DNA from: Klebsiella pneumoniae
GTDB taxonomy: Bacteria > Myxococcota_A > UBA796 > SXON01
Length of the DNA stretch: 64,000 bases
Assembly: GCA_945862325.1 (NCBI GenBank)
Contig: CAMAXZ010000003.1
Location: 1-64,000 of the forward strand
Direction of reading: 5' to 3'
Shown here: positions 30,098 through 38,520 of the stretch, in pieces
Position numbering within the stretch: the first letter of the stretch is position 1
How the letters are laid out: every line of letters starts with the position of its first letter
Notes under the pieces: generated by a model
Databases searched by the model: none
Told to the model about the DNA's origin: nothing
Seen by the model: only the letters and a program-made list of their open reading frames with translations
Position numbers and translations under genes: made by a program

Positions 30098-31372
30098 ATG
30101 GAGACCTGGATGCCAACCCGACGCCACCGACGCCTCGTCCTTGTGTCCCTCGACTGGCTTCGCCCGAAGGATCCGCGCGTCAGCCTCGGTCACGCCTCGC
30201 TCCGCGCGCGCCTCGCCGACGTCCCCGACCTCGAGGTGTTGGCTGTCACCTGCGCCGTGAACGCGCCGGGGTTCGACGGGGAGAGGCTGCTCGCAGACAT
30301 CCTCCGCGCCTCCCGCGGCGGCGCGGACATCGCCATCGGCGTCTACGTCTGGAACGAGCCCGTCGTTCAATGGCTACTTCCCGCGCTTCGGCGCGCAGGC
30401 TTCTCCGGCCGGATCCTGCTCGGCGGTCCCCAGATCAGCTACGCCCCGTCGGGAATCCAGGCGACGTACCCGGCGGCGGACGGCTTCATCCGCGGCTACG
30501 CCGAGGAGGCCCTCGCCGCGGTCGCCGCCACGGATGCCGCGATCGTGCTCGACGGCGTCAGCTGGCAGCGTGGGCACGACGCGACGACCCCGGCTTCTGC
30601 CGAGCTCACGCGGCTCCCATCGGCGATCCTGACCGGGATCCTCCCGATCCAGCCGTTCATGCGCTGGGAGACGCAGCGCGGCTGCATCTACTCCTGCTCC
30701 TTCTGTCAGCATCGCGAGTCTGGTGCGCGCCTGCGGCAGCGTGTTCTCGCCGACGACCGTGTAGCGAACGAGGTCGACGCGCTTGTTGCCGGTGGGGCGC
30801 GGGACATCGCGGTGCTCGACCCCATCTTCAACGCGAATCCGGCCGCCACGGACATCCTTGGTCGCTTCGCCAGGAAGGGCTTTCGCGGGCGGTTGTCGCT
30901 CCAGTCGCGGTTCGAGATGGTCGACGCCGACTTCCTCGACGCGTGTGGTGGGCTCGATGTACGGCTCGAGTTCGGCCTCCAGACGATTCACGCCTCGGAG
31001 ATGCGGGCGAGCGCCCGGATGAACGACCTCGTCCGCACGGAGGCGGTCATCGCCGAGCTCCACCGTCGCGGTATCGCGTTCGAGGTCTCGCTCATCTACG
31101 GGCTCCCGACGCAGACGCTCGCCTCTTTCGAGGCCAGCGTTCGCTGGTGTCAGGAGCGCGGGGTGCCGGTCATACGCGCGTTCCCGCTGATGCTCCTTCG
31201 TGGGACCGCCCTCGAGCGCTCGCGGCGCCGTTGGTCCCTCGTGGAGAGCGACGACACAATCCCGGTGGTCGTCGAAAGCGACAGCTTCAGCAGGACAGAG
31301 TGGGAAGCGATGCGGGCGCTTGCTGACGCCTTGCCCGTAGACGACGCTCCCCGCGTCCTGGGTGCGGCCTGA
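30098..31372 (+). CDS. Cobalamin-binding-domain radical SAM protein
   Basis: This 424-aa protein starts at ATG 30098 (METWMPTRRHR); the longer ORF begins in poor upstream sequence. Residues 1-130 form a B12-binding-like Rossmann domain (LVLVSLDWLR, then GADIAIGVYVWNE, ILLGGPQISY). The radical SAM domain follows with cluster CIYSCSFC (CxxxCxxC) at ~residues 189-196, then DPIFNANP and LEFGLQTIHASEM. Members of this class often methylate, rearrange or cross-link unactivated carbons. No precursor-peptide gene or partner is visible. It is the last intact gene before the mobile element and runs away from its left edge fragments. Confidence 0.8.
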   Translation: METWMPTRRHRRLVLVSLDWLRPKDPRVSLGHASLRARLADVPDLEVLAVTCAVNAPGFDGERLLADILRASRGGADIAIGVYVWNEPVVQWLLPALRRAGFSGRILLGGPQISYAPSGIQATYPAADGFIRGYAEEALAAVAATDAAIVLDGVSWQRGHDATTPASAELTRLPSAILTGILPIQPFMRWETQRGCIYSCSFCQHRESGARLRQRVLADDRVANEVDALVAGGARDIAVLDPIFNANPAATDILGRFARKGFRGRLSLQSRFEMVDADFLDACGGLDVRLEFGLQTIHASEMRASARMNDLVRTEAVIAELHRRGIAFEVSLIYGLPTQTLASFEASVRWCQERGVPVIRAFPLMLLRGTALERSRRRWSLVESDDTIPVVVESDSFSRTEWEAMRALADALPVDDAPRVLGAA

Positions 31373-31686
31373 GCGGCGGTGCGTTCGTCGTTCTGGAGGC
31401 GGTCGGGGCGGACCTCGCGGCGTCCTATGCGCGGCCTCGAGGTGCGTCCGTGGCCCTCGATGCCTTCGAACGCAGCGTGGCCGAGCCTGGCATCCCGTTC
31501 CTCCTGACCCTCGACGACGGCGCGCGGTCGAGAGCTCCGGCGGCTCGGTGAGCGTGCTGGCGTGAAGTGTGCGGGTTTGAGTTTCAGAATCAGCGGATCT
31601 ATGAGTACCGCGACGGCGGACTCAGCGTGAAGTGGAAGAAACGCTTCGATGGACTGGCTGAATCCATCGAGGCCGCAAAGACGCCG
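31373..31686 (+). other. Broken coding fragments at the left edge of the element
   Basis: No intact gene is present. One frame carries two in-frame segments split by a TGA at 31549-31551: one ends with FLLTLDDGARSRAP, the next begins FEFQNQRIYEYRDGG and runs past this stretch to a TGA at 31738-31740, overlapping the recombinase end. The composition and codon pattern look coding, unlike the Arg-rich shadow frames. They are plausibly host gene remnants disrupted when the element integrated, but no family was recognised. A cleanly defined att site cannot be seen. Confidence 0.4.
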
Positions 31687-33402
31687 CTATCGACGAATCG
31701 AGCGACGCCTATCAAGTATGGCTCCGCGTGCCGTCCCTGACGGGAAGTCCCGCACTCGCTCCACGACCGCCGGCTCCCCCGTTTCCCCGTCACCCGACTT
31801 CGTCGAGTGAGGCATCACCAGCTCATCCGCCAGGAATTTGACCCCGTCCGGGTCGAAGGGGACCTTGAAGTGGATGTCGATAACCCGCCGGTCGCGGACG
31901 TCGATCTTCTCGATGAAGTGGAGGATGACCTCGCGCTGGAGCTTGAAGGGGACGGTGTCGAAGCGCTCGCGGAAGATGGTGGCGAACTGGCGCAGCAGGA
32001 GGAGGTTGCGCTCGATGGTCTTGCGGTAGGTGGCGTCGTTGCGCACGAGCGTGGCCTCGCGCTCGATGAGCTCCTTCTCCCGGTTGAACTGGTCGATGGC
32101 CGCCTTGAACCGGGCGACCTCGACGCCCTCGCCGATCGCGCGCACGCAGTTGTCGATCCGCCGGTCAAGGTCGGCGATCTTCGCGTCGATCACCCGTGCG
32201 TCGGAGCCCAGGGCGCGTCGCTCGGCCTCCACGCGATCCCGCACGCGCTGCTCCAACTCCACGAGCGCCTCCGGCTCGCAGAGGCGGGTGCGGATGATCT
32301 TCAGCACCGTCTCCTCCAGCCACTGCTTCGGGATGGGAAGCGAGGTGCAGACATGCTTTCCGCTCTGGAGGTAGCCCCCGCAGTAGTAGGCGAAGCGCTC
32401 CACCTTGGTGCCGCCGGTGGACCGCTGGACGAGGCGCCGACCGCAGAAGTTGTGGCCGCAGGCGCCGCACACCATGAGCCGCGAGAGCAGGTAGGCGACC
32501 GGCCGGCTCGGTGAGGTGTGGGCGTCGAAGCGGCGCTCCGCGGCGATGGCCTGCCGGCGCTCGAAGAGCGCGCGGTCGATGATCGGGGGGTGCGCGTTCT
32601 CCACGACGATGCGGTCCTTCTCGTGGGTGCGCTCGCGCCCGTCGCGCCCCTGCTTCCGGCTCTTGAACCAGACACATTCGCCGATGTACGCCCGGTTGTT
32701 GAGGATGCAGTCCAGCGTCGAGCCGCTCCAGTGGCGCCCCCGCGGGGCGGGCACGCCGGTCCGGTTGAGCTCGTTGGCGATGGCCTTCACGCCCATCCCC
32801 TTGAGCGCCGCCATGTCGAAGATGTCCCGGATGATCTTCACCTCCTTCTCGTCGGCGAACACGAGCTCGCCGTGCTCGCGGCCCTTGGCGTCGGCCACCT
32901 TCTGCACGCGGTAGCCGAAGGGGATGCGCCCGCCGTTGACCCAGCCGCGCTCCGCGTTCTCCTTCATGCCCTTGAGCGTCTCAGTCGCGAGGTTCATCGA
33001 GTAGAACTGGTTGATGACCTCGATCATCCCCTCGTAGAGGTAGCCGGAGGGGGTCTCGGGATCGAACTGCTCGGTCGCCGACTTCACCGTGACGCCGTTC
33101 TTGCGGAGCAGCCCCTTGAAGAGGATCGACTCCTCCTGGTTGCGGCTGAACCGGTCGAGCTTGTGGACAAGGATGGCGTTGACCTTGTGTTTCCGGCAGA
33201 AGGACACCATCTCGCAGAAGCCGGGGCGCTTGCTCGCCGGGGCGTAGGCGGACTCGCCCTCGTCGGCGAACTCGGCGACCACGCGGTGGTCGTGCCGCTC
33301 GTTGACCCAGCGCGTAAGCTGCTTTCGCTGGGCGGGAATCGAGAGGTCCTTGAGGGCTTGCTCCTCGGAGGAGACACGGCAGTAGGTGACGACGTTGACC
33401 AT
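31687..33402 (-). CDS. Large serine recombinase (site-specific integrase)
   Basis: This 571-aa recombinase has the catalytic resolvase domain at the start (VVTYCRVSSEEQALKDLSIPAQRKQL, active Ser in RVS) and the second family block AILVHKLDRFSRNQEE. A recombinase domain (GYLYEGMIEV, ERGWVNGGRIPFGY) and a zinc ribbon (CGACGHNFCGRR...YYCGG...KHVC) follow, then a long coiled-coil C-terminus. These are the parts of phage/ICE integrases. The family integrates and excises elements without needing accessory DNA structure. The start has GGAG 10 bases upstream. Its last ~15 residues (AILDRRRSIRR) run into neighbouring fragments, so the natural stop may have been altered at the junction. Confidence 0.9.
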   Translation of the reverse strand: MVNVVTYCRVSSEEQALKDLSIPAQRKQLTRWVNERHDHRVVAEFADEGESAYAPASKRPGFCEMVSFCRKHKVNAILVHKLDRFSRNQEESILFKGLLRKNGVTVKSATEQFDPETPSGYLYEGMIEVINQFYSMNLATETLKGMKENAERGWVNGGRIPFGYRVQKVADAKGREHGELVFADEKEVKIIRDIFDMAALKGMGVKAIANELNRTGVPAPRGRHWSGSTLDCILNNRAYIGECVWFKSRKQGRDGRERTHEKDRIVVENAHPPIIDRALFERRQAIAAERRFDAHTSPSRPVAYLLSRLMVCGACGHNFCGRRLVQRSTGGTKVERFAYYCGGYLQSGKHVCTSLPIPKQWLEETVLKIIRTRLCEPEALVELEQRVRDRVEAERRALGSDARVIDAKIADLDRRIDNCVRAIGEGVEVARFKAAIDQFNREKELIEREATLVRNDATYRKTIERNLLLLRQFATIFRERFDTVPFKLQREVILHFIEKIDVRDRRVIDIHFKVPFDPDGVKFLADELVMPHSTKSGDGETGEPAVVERVRDFPSGTARGAILDRRRSIRR

Positions 33403-33614
33403 CGGGGAGGCTCCGGGCGGGGTTCAGGTTGGGGAGGACGACCCCCTCGCACCCTGACTGCAAAAGGGATGCCATCGCCCGGCACCTGTCAAGGGCGACC
33501 AGCCCCTCTTTCTTCTTCCTGGTCGATCCAGGCATCTTGGCCCGCGCACGCGCGAGCAGAGCCCGTGTCAGGGAACCCGCCAATCGGGCCACGGGGGCGC
33601 TCGAACCGGGCCAC

Positions 33615-33740
33615 ATTCATTCCAGCGGCGCGGCGATTCGTTCCAACTCTGCGCGGTTTCCATCCAACTCAGCGGCGGATTGTTCCAACTCGCCGGGGGA
33701 ATCGTCCATCCGGCCGGCGAATCCATCCAAGCACCTAAGC
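33615..33740 (+). repeat. Six degenerate 21-bp tandem repeats
   Basis: The 450 bp between the recombinase and the next gene holds six head-to-tail 21-bp units, each with a TCCAxC-type core at a constant phase (ATTCGTTCCAACTCTGCGCGG is a clear copy). 21 bp equals two helical turns. The array translates as a heptad-like W-containing frame on the minus strand, which is a by-product of the period. It may be a binding site for a replication, partition or regulatory protein. Outside the array I see no gene in this stretch. Confidence 0.7.
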
Positions 33741-33853
33741 GCAGGCGGTCCACGGGGGCGGTGATCGGCTTGTGATGCGGAGAATCGTGGACGGCACCCG
33801 CCTTGCGCTTGGTCCCTGCACGGCCCCCGACGGGGTCGTCCAGGAGCCTCGCC

Positions 33854-34099
33854 GTGAAGCCGAACAAGCAGCCCCTCCGCATCCAGGTGACGCCGGTTCC
33901 CAAGCCGGACGCCCTCCGTAGCTGGAACTCCGTGATGGACCTGCTGGCCGACTGGCTGGCGGCGGACATCCTCGAGCGGGCCCGCGTCGAGGCCGCCGCC
34001 GAGCTGGGCCTGGCCCCGAGCGACATCGCCCCCGACCCGACCGGCCTCGACGAGGCGATCCGCGCCCATGGCGAGAGCGTGGTCGGAGCGGCCTCGTGA
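33854..34099 (+). CDS. Small element-encoded protein of unknown function
   Basis: I start at GTG 33854 (MKPNKQPLRIQVTP), giving 81 aa; the track start adds 17 unlikely residues. The sequence has a helical middle (SWNSVMDLLADWLAADILERARVEAAAELG). It overlaps the next gene by GTGA, so the two are co-translated. It lies just after the 21-bp repeat array and is the first plus-strand gene of the element. It may be a small regulator or accessory protein; no family is recognised. Confidence 0.5.
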   Translation: MKPNKQPLRIQVTPVPKPDALRSWNSVMDLLADWLAADILERARVEAAAELGLAPSDIAPDPTGLDEAIRAHGESVVGAAS

Positions 34100-34326
34100 C
34101 CACGCCCCGCCTCGCGCTCTCCGTACGCCCCGCGCTGGAGATGGGCGCGCTCCAAGCGGTCGCCGAGGTGCAGGACCCCTCCGTGGAGGTGGCCGGCCCC
34201 GCCGACGCCGAGGTGCGCCTCCGCATCTTCGAGGGCGCCGTCGACCTGTCGCTCTGCTTCCCCGACCGGGACGCCCTCCGCCGCTTCGCCCGCCGTGTCG
34301 GCGCCCTCGGGCTCCGCCGCCGCTGA
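34096..34326 (+). CDS. Small element-encoded protein of unknown function
   Basis: A 76-aa product starting at the GTG that overlaps the preceding stop (GTGA). It is a compact beta/alpha sequence (LALSVRPALEMGAL, DAEVRLRIFEGAVDLSLCFPDRDALRRFARRVG). No family recognised. Operon position with the 81-aa protein and the antirepressor-like gene suggests a regulatory or maintenance role for the element. Confidence 0.55.
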   Translation: MTTPRLALSVRPALEMGALQAVAEVQDPSVEVAGPADAEVRLRIFEGAVDLSLCFPDRDALRRFARRVGALGLRRR

Positions 34327-34402
34327 CCGCCCCCTGCCGACCGGCAGCGGTCGGCGTCACCGGCGAGCGGGCCGTCCCGAGCGCCACAACCGAGAGAGAA
34401 CC

Positions 34403-34939
34403 ATGCTCCCCATCACCTGTCTCACCCGTTCGTTCGAGGGCAAACCCCTCCCGTTCTTCACCCTCGACGGCAAGCTCGCCACCCTCGCCCGCCACCTCGG
34501 CGCCCGCCTCGGCTACGCCCGCAGCGGCGAGCGGCTGGTCACCAACGTCATGGGCGACTGGGCGTCCGAGTTCGTCGAGGGCAAGCACTGGGTCCCCATC
34601 ACAGACGCTCGGCACACACAGGGACGGCGAGGCCGGCAGGTCTTCTGGTGCGGCGTCCCTCTCTCTCTTTCTAGGATCAAGAAGAAGAAGGAAGGAGAGA
34701 AGCTGGGGAAGCGGAAGGGGATGGGGAAGGCACGGCCCTCGGTTCGGCTCACCAAGGAGCGTCTCACGGCGCTGCTGGACGGCGTGGTCATCAAGACCCG
34801 TGCCGACCTCGCCCGGCACCTCGGGGTGAGCCGGGCCTACGTCACCCAGGTCCTCGGTGCCACGGTTCACGCGGTTCACGCCGCTGGAGTGGATGTCCGT
34901 GATGGGGGAGAGAGCCGCGCCGGTGGAGGTGGGCGATGA
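34403..34939 (+). CDS. Antirepressor-like DNA-binding protein of the element
   Basis: I prefer ATG 34403 (MLPITCLTRSFEGKPLPFF), which is preceded by a GAGAGA purine run; product 178 aa. The N-terminal ~75 residues (LDGKLATLARHLGARLGYARSGERLVTNVMG...VEGKHWVPITD) resemble the antirepressor N-domain seen in phage Ant/Bro proteins. A Lys-rich spacer (KKKKEGEKLGKRKG) follows. The C-terminus has a helix-turn-helix (TRADLARHLGVSRAYVTQVLG). This domain order fits a phage-type regulator or a replication/partition accessory. The 19-bp inverted repeat begins inside its C-terminal codons, and the stop overlaps the next gene (ATGA). Confidence 0.6.
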   Translation: MLPITCLTRSFEGKPLPFFTLDGKLATLARHLGARLGYARSGERLVTNVMGDWASEFVEGKHWVPITDARHTQGRRGRQVFWCGVPLSLSRIKKKKEGEKLGKRKGMGKARPSVRLTKERLTALLDGVVIKTRADLARHLGVSRAYVTQVLGATVHAVHAAGVDVRDGGESRAGGGGR

Positions 34940-35002
34940 GCGCCGTGACACATCAGCGTGTATCAGATGATGTATCGGTGAACGGCGTGAACCGCGTGAA
35001 CC
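34864..35002. repeat. Perfect 19-bp inverted repeat with 101-bp spacer
   Basis: GGTTCACGCGGTTCACGCC at 34864-34882 is exactly matched by its reverse complement at 34984-35002. Each arm is itself a 9-bp direct doublet (GGTTCACGC). The arms flank the stop/start junction between the antirepressor-like gene and its downstream gene. Confidence 0.9.
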
Positions 35003-35661
35003 GGGCGCAAGGCGGGACTACACGAGCGCAGGAGGATCATGGTGGCACCGGCAAGAGCGCGCGGCAGAGCTGGAGCAATGTCGAGGCGCTGAAGGGGCTC
35101 CTCGCGCGAGCGGATCGTGAACTCGCGCGTGAACCTGGGGGGTACGTGGCCGTGGCGGCCGTCGGCGCGGACAAGAGGGAGGAGCAGGTCGGGCGGTGGG
35201 GCTGGGCGGGGTCGCGGGATGCTGGGGGGCGTGTCGCGGTCTTGGGGAACGGCCTGGTCGCGGGGGCTCGCGGGCTGCGGGTGCGGGTGCATCGGGAGGG
35301 CGGCGGACTCGTGGGAAGCGCGCTGCTGAGGAGGACGGAGACCTCGCCTCGTGAACCCGACCGCGCCCTGCCGCCGGTGAGCAACCCCCTGGCCGCCACC
35401 GTGGAGACCGGCCGGCTGGCGGCCATGGAGGCGCTGCTCGCGAAGGTGCTCGCGCGGTCGGCGGCGCAGGACCGGGAGATCACGGCGCTCCGGGGAACGA
35501 TCGCGGAGATGGGGCCCGTGCGGGAGGGGATGGGGAACCTACACGCGAGGCTTGATGAACTCGAAGCGGTAGCGCACCGGCACGACCAGGAGGAGGACGC
35601 CGAGGAGGTCGACGACGAGCACGAGGACGAGGAGAACGGCGAGTACGACGAAGACGAGTGA
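34936..35661 (+). CDS. Element-encoded protein with coiled-coil and acidic tail
   Basis: This 241-aa protein overlaps the previous gene by ATGA. Residues ~15-25 encode the inverted-repeat arm (VNGVNRVNRA). A globular Gly/Arg-rich middle (residues ~70-130) is followed by a coiled-coil (AAMEALLAKVLARSAAQDREITALRGTIAEM...LHARLDELEA) and a strongly acidic tail (EEDAEEVDDEHEDEENGEYDEDE). The coiled-coil/acidic-tail plan resembles that of the 43.7-44.6 kb protein, though without visible sequence identity. No family is recognised. It may be a DNA-maintenance accessory. Confidence 0.5.
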   Translation: MSAVTHQRVSDDVSVNGVNRVNRAQGGTTRAQEDHGGTGKSARQSWSNVEALKGLLARADRELAREPGGYVAVAAVGADKREEQVGRWGWAGSRDAGGRVAVLGNGLVAGARGLRVRVHREGGGLVGSALLRRTETSPREPDRALPPVSNPLAATVETGRLAAMEALLAKVLARSAAQDREITALRGTIAEMGPVREGMGNLHARLDELEAVAHRHDQEEDAEEVDDEHEDEENGEYDEDE

Positions 35662-35664
35662 TTG

Positions 35665-35978
35665 TTGCGGGGCTCCGACGGCTCCCCCTTCACGGCGGAG
35701 CTGCGCCGTCCACCAGCCCTGTTCCTTCTCGGTCCACGGGATGCTGTTCATCGCGTAGATGCGCCGATGGCGCCGAGCGTCTCGGGCTCGGTGTTGTACT
35801 CGTGGTTGATGACGTCCCAGGACTGCCACGTCGCCGTGTTGTGCAGCGCCGCATGGATGGCATGGCGAAGACGACGGGGATGTCGGCGGGATGCGCGAGG
35901 CACGGCACCCCCTTCGTGTCGTCGGACGGGTTGACGTACGTTGGCCTTGAAGTATCTGAACTCCTCGTTTACCGCCAC
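35665..35978 (-). pseudogene. Frameshifted remnant of an unidentified gene
   Basis: Coding-like sequence continues down the minus strand but changes frame at least twice: one frame gives FRYFKANVRQPV, another YVNPSDDTKGVPCLAHPADIP, the first again AALHNTATWQSWDVINHEYN, and a third IYAMNSIPWTEKEQGWWTAQL. Each piece has balanced amino-acid composition unlike the Arg-rich shadow frames. The remaining part of the 35662-36137 gap has no gene. The parent family was not recognised. Confidence 0.4.
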
Positions 35979-36137
35979 CGTAGGTGGCGACGGTGAGCAA
36001 CTGTTCGGCTAACGCGGCTGGCGTCCGCTGAAACGCGGTTTACTCCCAAACAACGGTCGGTAAATGCCCCACATGATCCGAAGTGCAGTCTCAGACGCGA
36101 CGTGGCTCGTGCTCGCGCAACCAGCTAATCGCCTGCT

Positions 36138-37169
36138 ATGGCCCAGCAGAAGCACCGAGACCTCGCCGCCTTCCGCGCTACCATCGGCGACAGCGTTCTG
36201 GCAAAGTGTGACCGCGTTCGCTGGATCATTGGCGGCGAACATTGGGCGTCCGACGGCACCTACAAGGAACGCCTCATCCGCGACGCTCTTCGAGAGGTTC
36301 TCCCTTCACGCTACAAGGTTGGCGAGGGCTTCATCGTCTCCGAGCGCCGGCTCGGCGGGGAGGACCCCGTCCGCCAGTCGGGGCAGCTCGATGTCATCGT
36401 CTACGACGACACGGACATGCCGCCCATCTTTCGGGACGGCGACTTCGTGATCGTTCACGCGCTGACAGTCGTGTGTGTTCTTGAGGTGAAGTCAACAGGT
36501 GGCATCCGGGAAATCAAGGATGCGATTGAGGGCCTGTGGGCCGCCACGACAGTCTACAACGAGGGGCGCGGTCACGGCTCGAAGGACCGGATGTTCACGG
36601 CGCTGATTTCCTATCGGAGCACCTATGCGTCGAAGGAGGGGCAGCTCAAGCGTGGCGGGATGGACAAGATAGTGGCCGTTCTCCGCGATCACTACCACTC
36701 GCTGCTTATGCGCCAGTACATGGGCGGTCGGCACCGATCCCTGACGCGTGAGCATTTCACACGCAAGTTCGAGCGCCATGTCCCCGACCCCGACCCCGTG
36801 ATGTTGGTTGCCATCGAGGGCGCTGGTTGGGCTGTCGTCCAGCAGTTCGAGGAGACGAAATCGATGGAGGAGGCCGATGAGGACTTGATCCTGCCGGTGA
36901 TTCGCTTCGTAGACACGAAGGTCAAGGGCAGCGACGGGCAGATCAAGAACCACTCTCTCAACTTCGCCACCTCCAACATCGTAGAGGCGGCGATGCGACA
37001 GATTTGGCGAGACTCGGACACGAAGAAGACACAGCGGCGACGGATGGCACAGAGCAGATGGATGCAGGGCTACAGCACCTTCGGACCGGGGTTCGCGCTG
37101 GTACGACCTCCCACTGACGTGCAGAGTGCGTTCACGGATATTGAGTTCCCCGGCGAGACGGGATCTTGA
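36138..37169 (+). CDS. DUF6602-like protein, PD-(D/E)XK nuclease candidate
   Basis: This 343-aa protein has a nuclease-like core: GQLDVIVYDDTDMPPIF followed by FVIVHALTVVCVLEVKSTGG, with a conserved Asp and an E-x-K at ~residues 105-130, as in PD-(D/E)XK enzymes. This layout matches DUF6602. The N-terminus (WIIGGEHWASDGTYKERLIRDALREVLPSRYKVGEGFIV) is typical of such proteins. Several DUF6602 members occur in defence contexts, but activity here is untested. No Shine-Dalgarno is obvious before ATG 36138. The downstream gene starts 22 bases after the stop. Confidence 0.6.
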   Translation: MAQQKHRDLAAFRATIGDSVLAKCDRVRWIIGGEHWASDGTYKERLIRDALREVLPSRYKVGEGFIVSERRLGGEDPVRQSGQLDVIVYDDTDMPPIFRDGDFVIVHALTVVCVLEVKSTGGIREIKDAIEGLWAATTVYNEGRGHGSKDRMFTALISYRSTYASKEGQLKRGGMDKIVAVLRDHYHSLLMRQYMGGRHRSLTREHFTRKFERHVPDPDPVMLVAIEGAGWAVVQQFEETKSMEEADEDLILPVIRFVDTKVKGSDGQIKNHSLNFATSNIVEAAMRQIWRDSDTKKTQRRRMAQSRWMQGYSTFGPGFALVRPPTDVQSAFTDIEFPGETGS

Positions 37170-37191
37170 AGGTGCGAACCAGGAGGCGAAC

Positions 37192-38442
37192 TTGGGAGTG
37201 AACCACGCGTGGTTGACGTACGGAGCGCAGCGCGGAAGTCGCGAGCGCGCACGGCAAATCGTGGCGGCATGGGTCCACTACGGAACGTCAACCGCGCCCT
37301 CGATGGCGCAGTTGCGCAAGATGCGGCAGCTCACCTGGAAAGACGCCAGCGGGCAGCCAACGTCGCGTGCCTGGCGTTTCGATACCGTCGTCGAGGAAGT
37401 ATGTCGAACATGCGACTTCGAGCCGAAGGACATGGGACTGCCGTCCGCTGGAAGCAGGACCCTGACTTCGGATTTCAGTTATGCCCATGACGTGCCAGCG
37501 ATGGCGGACGCGGCGGGACCGTTTCGGGTGAAGGCTGTCGGCTCGTTGGGGGCCTCGTTTCCCCTGATTCCGACCCTCGACCGAGAAGGCGGAATCTTCA
37601 CATCCTTTGAGGATGTGCTTCAGCAGAGCGTAGTTGAGAGCCACGCCCGGCTCGTCGACAGTAGTGATGCCATGCTCCATCCGCCTTGGGTAAACAACCT
37701 GAGGATATTGATAAACGACGTTGTCTCCTCGGTAGACATCGCCCTGAACTACCTCTACCTGCTGGCCGAGCACAACCCCAAGCTTGGCTGGCGATTCGAC
37801 CGTACGCAGCTCGGCGTCCGTCATGGGCGAAAGATGGAGGACAAGCTGGGGTGGGTCGAGAAGATTACGGGAAGGCCCCTGAATGCCCGGGACGAGCGTG
37901 CTGCATTCCGAACGCTCCGGGAACTTCGGAACCACCTGAACCACTTCGATCCTCCCTGCTTCGCCTACACGATCGAAGACGCAGCCTGTTGGCTGAACCT
38001 CGTGCCCGAGGTGGGACTACTCCTCTGGGAGATGCGGAAGTGTATCGGCGAGCCCCTTCCTCGCGGTCTCGTCCGCTGGTTGATGCTCCGGCCCGTGAAC
38101 TTCTCGCCGAAGGACAGTGCGAGACCGAGGCCTCCGCAGTTGCCGACGGCGGGGTATGCCAGCACCCGTGTTGCCTATCGCAAAGACGATGTGGAAGTTG
38201 AAGAAGGTTGGAGCGAGGGAACGGTGGTGTTCCATGACGGCACGAGGCGGCACGGCTGGATTCGAGAGCGTGATGGACTCGGGGTTGTCTACGGCCCAAA
38301 CGGCACCCCGTATGGCTTCGACCGGTCGTCAGGTTGGCTCGTCATCAACAAAGACGGCACCCTCCGCGAGTCGCACTTTCAGGAGGGCATCAAGGTGGAC
38401 CGGAAGGCACCGCCGCTCTGGCTCCTGAACGCGGGCGAGTAG
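37192..38442 (+). CDS. Unknown protein co-located with the DUF6602-like nuclease
   Basis: I choose TTG 37192, which has an AGGAGG five bases before it; the track's GTG 37126 overlaps the upstream gene by 44 bases. The product is 416 aa. A segment near the middle (ERAAFRTLRELRNHLNHFDPP) resembles the R-x4-H HEPN-like motif found in toxin and defence proteins, but the match is short. The C-terminal ~130 residues contain a repeated G/R-containing pattern (EGWSEGTVVFHDGTRRHGWIRERDGLGVVYGPNG) that looks like a small SH3-like/cold-shock-like domain. Its partner is probably the DUF6602-like protein. No named function. Confidence 0.5.
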   Translation: MGVNHAWLTYGAQRGSRERARQIVAAWVHYGTSTAPSMAQLRKMRQLTWKDASGQPTSRAWRFDTVVEEVCRTCDFEPKDMGLPSAGSRTLTSDFSYAHDVPAMADAAGPFRVKAVGSLGASFPLIPTLDREGGIFTSFEDVLQQSVVESHARLVDSSDAMLHPPWVNNLRILINDVVSSVDIALNYLYLLAEHNPKLGWRFDRTQLGVRHGRKMEDKLGWVEKITGRPLNARDERAAFRTLRELRNHLNHFDPPCFAYTIEDAACWLNLVPEVGLLLWEMRKCIGEPLPRGLVRWLMLRPVNFSPKDSARPRPPQLPTAGYASTRVAYRKDDVEVEEGWSEGTVVFHDGTRRHGWIRERDGLGVVYGPNGTPYGFDRSSGWLVINKDGTLRESHFQEGIKVDRKAPPLWLLNAGE

Positions 38443-38520
38443 AGGCCCCTCGAAGGAGCGGGGTCTTGACGGTCGCGCTCGCGGTGCCTATCGCGTGTGG
38501 CTTCACCAGAGACGACGTTT

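Noticed and set aside
32518-33738. 406-aa plus-strand ORF over the recombinase
   Set aside because: Antisense shadow of the recombinase; its end only reads the 21-bp repeats.
33615-33740. Possible CRISPR array
   Set aside because: Units abut directly with no unique spacers and there are no cas genes nearby.
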